Assembly (NCBI RefSeq): GCF_030247185.1
Contig: NC_080570.1
Coordinates: 165,898,382-165,962,381, forward strand
Length of the DNA: 64,000 bases
Origin: Malaya genurostris
Taxonomy: Eukaryota; Arthropoda; Insecta; Diptera; Culicidae
Reading direction: 5' to 3'
Under the pieces are notes generated by a model that saw nothing but the letters and a program-made list of their open reading frames with translations, did not search any database and was not told the origin of the DNA. Positions 1-10,700 of this stretch are shown piece by piece (positions within the stretch are counted from its first letter, which is position 1; each line of letters starts with the position of its first letter). The position numbers and the translations under genes were made by a program.

Positions 1-1440
1 GTTTTATTCGTCACCTTGAAGCGAAAACAAAAAAGAAACAAAGCTGTTGGCAGTTAGTCTGTCCGTCCTGTCAGGTGGTCAGCTGCAAAGGAAATTGAGA
101 AGCGTTGAGAGTCGTCGATCCAACGGTTTTTTTAGGCACAATCTTTGTATGTTGTCTGTGACGATTATTATGTGAATTCCAATCGATCCGCTTTGATTAT
201 ATCATTCTTAGTAGGCACTTGCTATGTCACCACCGTTACTCACAGTGGTGGTGGCATTTCCCAATCAAATGAATTTACTTATGCATGCATGCATTACTGG
301 ACCCCGCCTGCTATGTCCGTACGCGACATCGCACCTTCGGATGACATTTTGACAGCGGCTGGTCGAATGGTTGGCTGATGATAAACGACAGAAGAGCCAC
401 TGGATGACCCTGAACGAATGTTGGAATCTTGCCCATCGCCGATAGCTACGAATATAGTTGCACAGGACAATACAGGTTATCTAAATATAACATGCGAAGC
501 ACATTTCAGTCCACTGTATAGTAACAACTACTCGACGACCATATGACGATGCAGAAAATGACAACGGGTAAAATCTGTTAATAGCACTCAACTTGGGGAG
601 ATGGTATCCAGTGTATCGTATCTAGGCTGAACCGTAGAACCGGTTAACAATTCATTTGCACAGCCAATTAATGTTATGTCTTTGAACGGGGCATAAAAGT
701 TGAAAGCTTATCGAAACGAGAAAAAACTAGATGACTTCCCGGTACGACGCAGACTTCTACATACACGGTCAAACAAAAGGCAAATACTTAATTGAAAAAA
801 AAAATATATTCCGAACGTGGAAACTCTGACTGACAAAGTTTTCCCCCGGCCCCCCTCCGCAGTACGTGCCTGACGATGACTACGCCGCTGAAGGATCCGG
901 AAATGGTGATGGTGTTGCAGTTTTAATTATAATTTCATTTACATTTCCATTTCAATTTGGCTTCCGACAAAGTCACCGCGAGAGATTTTATCTGCGCAAC
1001 CAGACACAGAGCAAAGAAAAAACACGGTTCTGATCCATCCTTTCCTGGCAGACGGGCAAATCTTTCGAAAAGTAGTTACGATGTTTGAATAATCAGAATA
1101 CAGAAATCAAAACGATTAATTTTGTTCGCTTCTATCCTCGGCATGTGAAACCGAAAATTTCAACATGGGCACTGCAATGCAGTACAATGCAATCGAAGTG
1201 TGCCATGCTTCGCCGACGATTAGTTTGACTTTTGATTTTATGAAGAACAGAAGCACATTCAACGGATCGCAGTGCACAGTGATGCTTTTTCGTGCGAAAG
1301 TTGGCAAAAATCCTAAATATAAAGCTGATAAACGTCTGCTGGATGAGTTTTTATTTATAATTTAACGTCACTAAATATATTCCTATCTTGATATTATATG
1401 GTAAAATTTTCGATCCATCTAAAAGTGATATGAAGCAACG
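1..1440. other. Left flank, no gene established
   Basis: I see no recognisable gene here. The open frames are short and lack family features. One spot, about 863-905 (+), follows a pyrimidine-rich acceptor-like stretch and reads as an acidic Ser-Gly peptide; it is treated as a possible micro-exon in the findings. The rest looks like ordinary AT-rich non-coding DNA, perhaps part of an intron of a gene outside the window. Confidence 0.4.
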
Positions 1441-1459
1441 CTTGATTTTATAAATTACC

Positions 1460-2480
1460 TTTTTGCCTTTCTCGTATAGAAAGGCTATGTAATGCACCTG
1501 GACAAACTGAGAAAATGTCAGAGTGTGTGACAGACAGAGCTAATAAAAGTCATTTTCATTGACTGAAAAATAGACGAAAATGACAAGAAATTACTGTCAC
1601 TCTCAGCTTCGCTTGCAAACTATGAGAACGAAATCCATGTCCAGTCAATGACATAAGCGGGACAGTAGTTTCAAAATTGTGTTTTTTCTTTCATTTGCCC
1701 TTTCAGTCATTTGCAGTTTTCAGTGAAAATCCCATAGTATGCAGCGTCGATATTCAACCAAAGCTGTGAGAATTGAAAACGACAGAAAAAGGTTTCACAA
1801 TAAGTTTTAACTGTTGGTGCTCGAATTTGTAGTAGTTTTGGTTTCCAAAGAAGTTCTGGGATGTAATTACTTCGATTTACCATATTTTGGTCACTTTTTA
1901 TAGCCAAGCGTCACATAATTTCAATACATCGATGAAAGAATGAGAATTGAAATTCTGCTGTTGCTACCTGAAGACGTTAGTTTGGTTTCGTCTTGTCACA
2001 GAGGAAAGAGTGACGTTGGCAATTATGCTCTCTCATTTTTTCGATGAGAAACGAAACTGCTTCGTCTCTCCTCGTTTGTTCTGGTGTCGGTCATTTACGA
2101 ATGAGACAGTAAAACATTGAAAATGAGACTGCTGGAATGGTTTCTTTCATTGAGAATGCGTGACAATTTTAAGCTCTGGTGACAGATAACCGAACCGATT
2201 TTCACAAACTTAGATTCAAATGAAAGGTCTACAAATACATACAAATTTACTGAATTTCATTTGGATCCTACTTCCGGTTCCGCAATTACAGGATGATATG
2301 CACCAAAAAAGTGAAAAAATATTCAGTAACTTCTTTCGAAAATGGCTCAACCAATTTTAACCATATTAGATTCAAGATTCAATTCTCGATTTTTTTTCAG
2401 ATCCAACTTCCGATTCCGGAGATACCGAAAGTTTTAGAAAAAAAAACTATCCAACGAGATTGAATCAAAGTGTTCCAGGC
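1460..2480 (+). repeat. Dispersed culicine repeat (TTTGCCTTTCTC type)
   Basis: The segment opens near 1461 with a TTTGCCTTTCTCGTATAGAA motif. At about 2165-2450 it continues with a block that reads as 'soft' repeats of the form CCGATTTTCACAAACTTAG ... GATCC.ACTTCCGGTTCC. This combination is very common in culicine mosquito genomes, from my knowledge of those sequences. Related blocks occur in this window near 6660-6930, 17160-17370, 50560-50760 and 52010-52120. Its transposon class is not clear to me. Borders are approximate. Confidence 0.55.
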
Positions 2481-3409
2481 GAAATTTAATGAATTGAATC
2501 GTTCAAAGAATTGAATTGGATTCACACTTAGCAACGGGGTGTGAGTGAGCCCGATATAAGAATCATATTCTTTACTGATTCGGATTCCAGTTCAATTGCG
2601 CTGTAAAGGGGTTTTTAGCATCATGCCAATACGTCAGTCCAAGCTGATTAATTCCTGGAATGTGTAGCAAACCAACAAACTTCACATACACAACGCATTC
2701 ATGAGGTTTCGAGACTAAATCCATAAATCGCAAAATAAACAATTTTTTTCTCAAGAATTGAAGAGGTGGGGTATTTTTTACATTCGCGGAGTTAACAATT
2801 CTTTGTTCTTACCGGCGAATTACACAATAAGGCGCTTTACAATCAATTAGAGGGGAATACTTTTTGCGGCTGTGAATTCCTTCATCGTCGTTGGAACAGA
2901 CCACGAGTTAAATAAAATTGAGAGTATACGTATTTTATCTGGTTCGATAAATTTCGTCTTTAATTTAACTGTCTGAACTTCTCCAGATTCATTTTGTGGT
3001 GGATGCTCGAATAATTGTTTTTTTTAGATTACTTTTCTTGACGATAGTTGTCAGACCTGAGCTCTCTGACTGCTTTTGAGAGATACATAACTTCCAGAAA
3101 TACCTTTATTAAACACTTCACCATTTTGATTCCTTTAATCATCAGCTAGATAGCTGTGGTGGGAGCATGCTGAGAAGAGTAAAGCCGCTTATGGTATTTC
3201 TTCTAAATTATTTCCCGATGTTACTGGCGAAGCTGTCGTATAATCGTATGCATCACGTTGTCGCTGAGAGTTAGTTGGCACAAATGTAAGGCACAAATCT
3301 CCGATAAACGTGAGGAACGTGCCATCTGAGCCATTATGGTCTGATACCTAAAACCTAATTCAAACTAAAAATTGATCCTTTATTGTACGAGGTTAAAGTT
3401 GAGCATAAT

Positions 3410-4306
3410 AAAAACCGGATGAAATTTAAGTTTTTCCTTCACGAATTTTCGAACTTTTGATCGAACAACGTTCGATGGGTCGAAGCTGAGGGCAATTTGG
3501 TGGATTGAAATTTTTTCCAATGAAATTTATTCCCTTTCCCGCAAGCCAGTTGACAGTGGTTTTGGCATAGTGATCCGACGCTAAATCCGGTCAAAACAGT
3601 GGAGGTGTACTATGCTTCTAATACAAAGGCAGCAATCTCTTCTGGAGACACTCAGATTGTTAGATTTCTGCATTTCTGGTTCCGGTAGTGTAAAAAATGG
3701 TTGACTTCAAACCACAGGAAGATATTGCTTGCCATACCAGTATCTTTCGACCGATTTTCTCCACTTGACCTGTCCGCATCGCTCACATCCTCCCCAACGA
3801 CGACTGTAAAGTATTGTGGACCTGGAAGGATTTTTGAGTCCTTCTTTACATAAGTCTCATCGCCCATCAAAACGCATGCATCCGGACACTGCAAAAGACG
3901 CAAATACAATTTCCGGGCCCTTGTTGCTGCTCGCTTCTTCTATTCTACACTTTGTTACGAGATTTTCTGCTTCTTGTAGGTCTTCAGGTGATTTCGCCAC
4001 TTGATTCGCTGGATCATTCCGACACTTGTTCCTGCTTTTTTGGCCAAATCACGTATTGACATTGATTTGTTCTTCATGATTAGAGATACCACTTTCTTGT
4101 CCAGTTTCGGGTTGGAAGAACTGGATTTTCTGCCTCTTCCTGGTAGCTCATCCAAAGAATAGTGTTTCCCAAACTTATTAATGGTGGTTTTAACACTGGC
4201 ATGATGAATTCCAAACCGCTTCGCCAATTTTCGCATAGTAATACCCTTCTCACTTAGTCATGTGTCCAGAACCTTAATTTTTACTTCCTTTTCAATACGC
4301 GACATT
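3410..4306 (-). pseudogene. Decayed ITmD37E-type Tc1/mariner transposase
   Basis: On the minus strand an ATG at 4306 opens MSRIEKEVKIKVLDT, followed by an in-frame stop. It continues through the helix-turn-helix part (LPGRGRK at about 4115-4140, MSIRDLAKKAGTSVGMIQR at about 4015-4070). After a frame break it shows the first catalytic aspartate in MGDETYVKKD (about 3835-3865). Further downstream are the second aspartate motif PDLASDHYAKT (about 3560-3590) and NPPNCPQLRPIER (about 3478-3520). Between 3820 and 3600 much of the middle is lost, and the C-terminus is shortened. The family is the mosquito ITmD37E group, judged from these motifs. It is broken by a stop, frameshifts and deletions, so it is dead. 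I found no convincing terminal inverted repeats. Confidence 0.8.
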
Positions 4307-4919
4307 TTGAAAACGCACAATTTCAACCGCACAAACAAGTGAACAAACGAAAGCCAAACGCACAGCATGCTATGATCTGAGTATAAAAACCCATCACAAA
4401 TACATGCGTACAACACAAATGTATGTGGATAGCTTATTTTCGATGCACTCCTTATTCAAAATTTCATGAGGATTACAAAAACAATAAATTTGGCGCTGGA
4501 AGACCCAGACTAATTTTAAAAAAAAATCGTATTCTCATGACATATCCATTTTAGCGACTGCATTCAGGAAGTGGCTCTTTATTAACTTTTTACTTGAGCT
4601 TAGCTTGAAGAATAATAGTTCATTGTTCAGACACATTTATTCCTATGAAAACATCGTGTCGCGAAAATCGTTCAAAAGTTTTTCTTCGGGAAACTTTTTA
4701 TCCAACTTTTTAAACATTCATTAGTTTGATAGTAACTTGACGTTTTTTGTGACACAAAACTAAAAAAAAATCATGCCATGGAATAACTGAGAATTTTGAA
4801 AAAAAAATTATTGATTTTTTGCTTTCTACTTACAATTGCTTCCTGGACAAAATTTTCGTAGACCCTTTTCATAAATTAGTCTTGTGTGAAAAAAATCTCT
4901 AGACCAGCGAAAACTGCTT

Positions 4920-6096
4920 CACGGAACGACCGAAATTAGCTCTGCGCCTAATTCGTATTACTGTTTTTGAATTAGTTGATTTTAACAACAAAATTTTCAA
5001 AATAACTATAAAATTAGTTAAAATTTAGAATTTACTGTGCTGAAAAAAACTCTTATTTTTAGAGAATGTGTTTAGTTGGCGAATATTCTGGACACAAACC
5101 AGCAATATTTCGATCCAACACGAAATTCTCATTGACAACTAATTTCGTTATTAAAATCAGAAATTTTGATTCTATTTATCTATCACCGTCATTACTGAAG
5201 GACAGTAGTGTCAAAGCAAAATAATCTATTAAAAAGCTAAAAGGGACAGTCTTGTTGAAACTGCTCGCAAATTGTTTAGATGTTTTTCGCATGTGTTACG
5301 ATATATCCCTATATAAATTTTTAAACCGATATGTAAAAATGACGTAAACTGTTAGTGGAAAGTGTATTTATTCAGAATTTGTGCGCAGTTGAAGCGATTG
5401 TGGGTAATAATGTTTTTACGGGAAACAGTGAAGTGAGTTTCGAATGTTGCACTCTAATTGTATACGTCAAATGATGTTTTTTTGTATCTTCTCATTCCGG
5501 GCTAAGCCGTCCGGTGTACTACTTGTATTCGGTTTTTGTTTTCCGAGTGCTCAAAGTTTTCAGTGAGAGAGTCGATTTCGCGAAGTCGAATGAAGAAAAC
5601 AGCGATTTAGAAGTAACATTTTTCAAAAAGAAGTTTATGTTTCGCTTATGTCTTTTTTTCCAATACAACATCGTATTTATACCTGCAAATATAGAAAAGA
5701 TAACCGCGAGATGAAATTTTTTTCGGTAGTTGTGTGCCATCTAGTGGCTAGTAGTCATTACGGTGTTAACGAGCGCCATATAGCTGCTAATTGCAAAAAC
5801 CAATTCAACCATTTATGTTGGTTGAAAACAACGTTTTATTTCTTTAATTCAACTAAAAAATTAGTTCAATGGATATGAAGCGTGCCTTAGCTAAGAAATG
5901 ACAGCACGTTTAATTGGTGAATTCAACTAAAAAAAATAGCCATTTCAACAAATATTTTATTATTATTAAGAGAATCAGATTTAAAAAATCTAAATTAGCA
6001 AAAGTAAGATTTTTTTAGTTGTCTCAAAAAATAACTAACTAAAATCAAAAAATCAACTAATTTTTTCGCCAAAATGCTAATTTCGGTCTTTCCGTG
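4920..6096. mobile_element. 1.18 kb non-autonomous element with 21-bp inverted termini
   Basis: The left end (4920-4940) reads CACGGAACGACCGAAATTAGC and the right end (6076-6096) is its reverse complement with one mismatch. Just inside, both ends carry AATTAGTTGATTTT and other A-rich repeats of the AACTAATTTT type. No transposase frame is present, so it would depend on a partner. I cannot see a clear target-site duplication (left flank GCTT, right flank TTTA). The CACGG start recalls the CMC/Chapaev group, but this is only a guess. Confidence 0.6.
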
Positions 6097-6639
6097 TTTA
6101 TTCTCCGTATCGATTACACATGCAGAGTTTCGTGCAAATCGAAGGGGGTCGTGCCAGAATTTTGCCATTTCTGGACGATTTGATGTAGAACTGCTTTCAT
6201 ACTTAGAAGTCTAGTCCTTCTTTCTGTGATTTTTACTCCAGGTCTCGACTCCGCAAACTTTCAAGGCACAGAGATTCACAGGATCGCATAGTGATTTATG
6301 AGAAGTAGAGAAAAAATACTATCGAACAGTGACAGCCCTTTCCTACCTTTTTAAAACTGTAGTCGCAAAACATCTTCATTGTGCCATAAATTTTGTATGG
6401 AAGAATGAAAAAGTTGAAAATACATTAGCTTTGAAAAAATACGTTGAGATTATTTCTTATTCAAAAATTATTATGCATTAAACTGTGATCCTACACTTAG
6501 CTGAGAATTGAAAAAAAATTATTATGGTGAAGGAAATTTTTTTTTTCTGTTTTCTACCACTTCGGTATCACTGTGCAGTGATCCGGTATTGGATAGAAGT
6601 GGGAATATGTTCTTTTTTTTCGTTCGAAACATTTGTTCG

Positions 6640-6935
6640 ACAGGTCAGATTGCTTTAGCCGCCAAAGTTTGCCTTCTCATACGGAAAGGTTATGTCATTT
6701 TTACATCGACTTTTGGACCAAGGCTCCCCAAGAGCTCCGTACGGCGAGATCCGACAATGTCGATGTGTGTAGGTGAGTGTGCTATTTCTAACCGCTCTAT
6801 TTTCACGGTGAAGATTGAACCAATTTCAAAAATCTTGGTCTTGTTTGAAACCTACAGTCAGGCCTTTAATCAAGTTCTAAAGGCTCATGGCGAACATTCC
6901 TGGTTCCGGAGATATGATTGTATCTTTTTATAGAT
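6640..6935 (+). repeat. Dispersed culicine repeat, second copy
   Basis: This copy holds GCCTTCTCATACGGAAAGGT (about 6669) and TCGACTTTTGGACCAAGGC (about 6706). It resembles the repeat at 1460-2480. The 141-aa open frame that runs across it (6508-6933) is a by-product of the repeat and has no family features. Confidence 0.5.
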
Positions 6936-7509
6936 AGGCCATAGATCTTCTTCGATCTGGAAAAGTTTCATATGCCGAGCTTCCAACCGTACTCCTTTAT
7001 TTGTCGTCTAGGTCACTTTCGTTTGTTCCGAGTCGTATTCCTTATTAGATTCTGGTGTTTTCTAGGCGGCTTGCGAGGTCTGTTCCAATGTCCTGGGCTT
7101 ACCTACGACCGGTATTTAGTTCTGCCTACTGTAGGGATATCGCGCCCTTGAACTGATCGGAATCAATAAGTGAATATGAACAATTTTGGTTTGTTAATTT
7201 CCTTGTTCGGAGGCCAAGTATCAAGAACGATGTCTCAGTCTGCATAGCCAGGAGCGTAAAAACATGATCCAAAACAATGGTCTCGAGAAACCCCTAGCAA
7301 GCGGCAGATTTCCGTACTGCGCTTACACCCGTCTGCATGGTAGGAAACCGCACCACTGTTTATCGAGCCATCAAGTTTGCATCAAGTTTAGCGCTTTGCT
7401 GCCCATACCCGCGCGATCGGCAATCGCAATAATGTGCCGCGAAAGCGCGCATCGCGTCATTGATGTGGCCAGGCGCTAGTCCAGGTCTCCAACGATCGGT
7501 GAATCGTGT

Positions 7510-7543
7510 TCAGTCAGTCTCGGTGTGTGCGCGTTGGCAGTCG
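7510..7543 (+). promoter_or_regulatory. Inr plus DPE core promoter of the chitin deacetylase gene
   Basis: TCAGTC at 7510-7515 matches the arthropod initiator TCAKTY exactly, with A+1 at 7512. AGTCG at 7539-7543 lies at +28 to +32 and matches the DPE consensus RGWYV. There is no TATA box at -30. The predicted 5' UTR of about 222 nt leads to the start codon at 7734. The spacing and motifs are seen in the sequence; that this is the true start site is inference. Confidence 0.5.
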
Positions 7544-7733
7544 TGGCTTGCATCTGATCTGCGTACGATCCTCCAGTGAAGTGATCTCGGGTGTAGTGTT
7601 TGTGGTGCGGTGATCGGTGTGTGAGTGTGAGAAAGTGTTGTTTTTTTTTTGTTTTTTTTTTTGGAACAAATCGTAGTTACCGGAATAGGAGAAGACTTGC
7701 GATCGCGAAGAATAATTCTGTGAACCAACCAGC

Positions 7734-10700
7734 ATGAGATTACCGGTGGTGATTTGGTTGGGCTTGATAATCTTTGTGTCTGGTAAATCATACTTTCAAC
7801 AAGAAAATTGCTCAAGCTTTTTGTGATGGAATCATACATATGCGTGAAAAATAACAGAAAAGTGAAGGTGTATGACACGCAGCATGCCACATGACGTGAA
7901 TTCATTACTATCGCCATGGTAGCCGATCGTAACAGTGCGCAACTCAAGTGAACCTACTTGGATCGCTAGAAAACAACGCTGTTGGGAGCTTGTTTTTATT
8001 TTTCTTCAGCAACTTCGTAAGACCGATCGCTAAATGCAGAAAAAAAAACTGGATATTTTAAAGGAGTTTTGTAACATTTTTTGTTGCCTTTCGAAGAAAG
8101 TTACAATTTCAACTTTCTTTTCGCCTTCCAACGGACACTTGGAGCCAGAGGACTTTGGAGCTCGCTTGGCCGCTGTTTATAATATGGAAAACGTGCGTCG
8201 CTGTCTGCCATATTACGTGCTCTTTGATCACTTAACCAAAATTGATATTGCATAACAGAAAGTGGTAACTTCACTGCTCTTTTTTTTTCTTGCTTCCGCT
8301 GATGCTCAGCTGCAGCAGAGCCAACTAATGGCATCGATTGCGAATCATTGGTTCCTTCGAAAAAAAAAATTACGTTGCTCGATAACCAGTTACACAGGCA
8401 CGGATGATGATCAATTTTAATTTTTTGACTTAGTTATAGAGAAAACTCAACTCCTATTGAAAAAGATCGGTTGGTGTCCAAAAGTAGACAGAACTTACTT
8501 CAAATGTTGGAGTTCAAACTGACATGTGATTGAAAAGCATGGCCAACTATAGTTTTTGTGCGCAACTGAAACAAAAACATGCCTGCTGTCAAATGCACTA
8601 CAGAGAACCCAAAACTAATGGTTCCACTTTTTGTTTGTTAATGTAATGTTTGCTGTATTTCTCCAACTTAAATGAATAAGTTTCTTATGCCGTTTTTCAT
8701 TGAAAAACATTGGTGGCGTGGATTGCTCTGGTTTTGCACTTTCGAGCAGAAATGCAATATTCGAACGGTGTTTCATTGCTCTTTTCTGCTCGAAAGTGCT
8801 AAACCAGAGCAATTTAGCACTTCAATGGGTTTTCAATGAAAAACGCCCTTAGAAATGTTCTACCCAAATCCAGATCGTATTTCTCTCCAAGGGAAAGGAA
8901 CAGCACTTCAATTTCGAGCAGGTTTCCTTGAACCAATTATGGAGGCTACCTGAGAACAACTTTCGGAGGAATTGTAGAGTGATGCGTTTTGCTTTTGCTT
9001 CTGCGGTGTTTTTTTCCTTTTAGTCCGTGAAAAAATCCATTTCTCTTTTTATCTTAGAATTTGAATCCTTTTTTTACTAGATCATACTTTTTGTTACTGG
9101 ATTACATCATTATACTACATTCCGAAGCGGAATTTGATCGTCTGTTTCAACACTGACCTCTCGTCACCGATTCGACCTTGTACAGGACTATCACCTGACT
9201 TGTACTACGATTGTACTAATACTAAGAATACTTAAAGACATTCGTACGAGCCTTAACTGATATGCGATCGAAGAGCCTTGCACTCTGAACCACCGACCCA
9301 GGATTATTCCAACAGTGGCAGTCAAAAGATGCCATGAAAATTTAAAAAAAAAATGGCTTATCTCCCTTTGTTACTCGATGTCAGTTCATAGCATAAGATT
9401 ATAACTTTTCATGGAAATGCCCAAACTGACTCAGATTGCAGTAAGACATACTGAAAATTTGAAATGATTCAAATACAAAACGGTTAGCAGCAACCAAATC
9501 TTCTCAATATACGGGCATAGGGGAGATCGGGGCTAAACCGGGCACGTTTTGGAAATTGAAAAATACATCCAATACCAAATTTATCTGTGATTTTGAAAAA
9601 TAATCATTGGTTTCCATGAAAAGTCGCGATAAACCAACCCAAAATCTAGTACTTCAGGAACCACGAGGCTTAACCGGACTATAAAGGTTCACACAAAAAA
9701 TGAAGAACGAATACAGTAGGGCGTCAAATCTTAAACTTACTTAATAAAACAAAAAGGGAATAAAACCCGTTGAACCCGCAGATTCCACCATGAGATATCC
9801 CGCCGCTGGATCTTGCGTATACTTTTTTAGGACTAAAAATACGAAAGCAAGCGCACTTCGAGTACATGTTTGGCTGGACCCATTATTATGGTTTTTGAGG
9901 TACAGTATCTTCAGCAAAGTTGCTCAGAATGATAGACGCCATCTTTTGGCAAGTTTTATTTATGTGATTAATTCCCCTTAAAGTGAGATAAAAATATTTT
10001 TTTAGTTCAGAGCCAACATAGAGGCTAAGTTACTTCGACAAAGTTGTTCAGAAAGTTATTTCAAACATATTTGCTGAAGAAACTATTCCCGTAACTTGAA
10101 TGTAATTCATAATATAATGAATTTTCTGAAAAGGGTGTCCTAAAACCAGTTTTTGTAAGAAAACACATATATTTCCAATTTATATGAGTTTTTCATGTTA
10201 TACAAAGTTTTTCATCTTTAAAAACTACACAGCTTTCTCGAACATACTATGCTGCTATCATTTCAGTTTAATGAAATAGAACCATTTTTCATGTTTTTTT
10301 ACAAAATTTCAACTTGTCTATCATCAAAAGGCGCAAAAAGGTACAGATGAGACTACTTACGTATTAAACTACTTCAAAAGAGCTCTCATACCGTGGTGGA
10401 ATTACTCGTCTGCAAGCGAGATATGTTCTTTTCAAATATCCTTGCAATGGACTGTAGTCGGCACGAGTGCTTCAGAAAAGGCTCAATGATTCGGAAAGAT
10501 CCACCTTGTTCACCTGATTTGGTTACCTTGAACTGTTATCTGTTCCCAAACCCCAAATGATCTCTGAGAAATCGATGTGAGTTTTGTTTTGAAATTTTAG
10601 ACCACTACCTTTGGAACCTGGATCTCAAATAAATTAAATGTCATACCGCTTTTTTCGGTGCTTCCGAAACTGATGAAGTCAACTGGGCGCTCCCGAAACG

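Noticed and set aside
6508..6933. 141-aa plus-strand frame
   Set aside because: It runs across a dispersed repeat and shows no conserved domain.
7510..7947. 145-aa and 73-aa minus-strand frames over the chitin deacetylase leader
   Set aside because: They overlap the promoter, 5' UTR and signal peptide exon of the plus-strand gene and have no family features.
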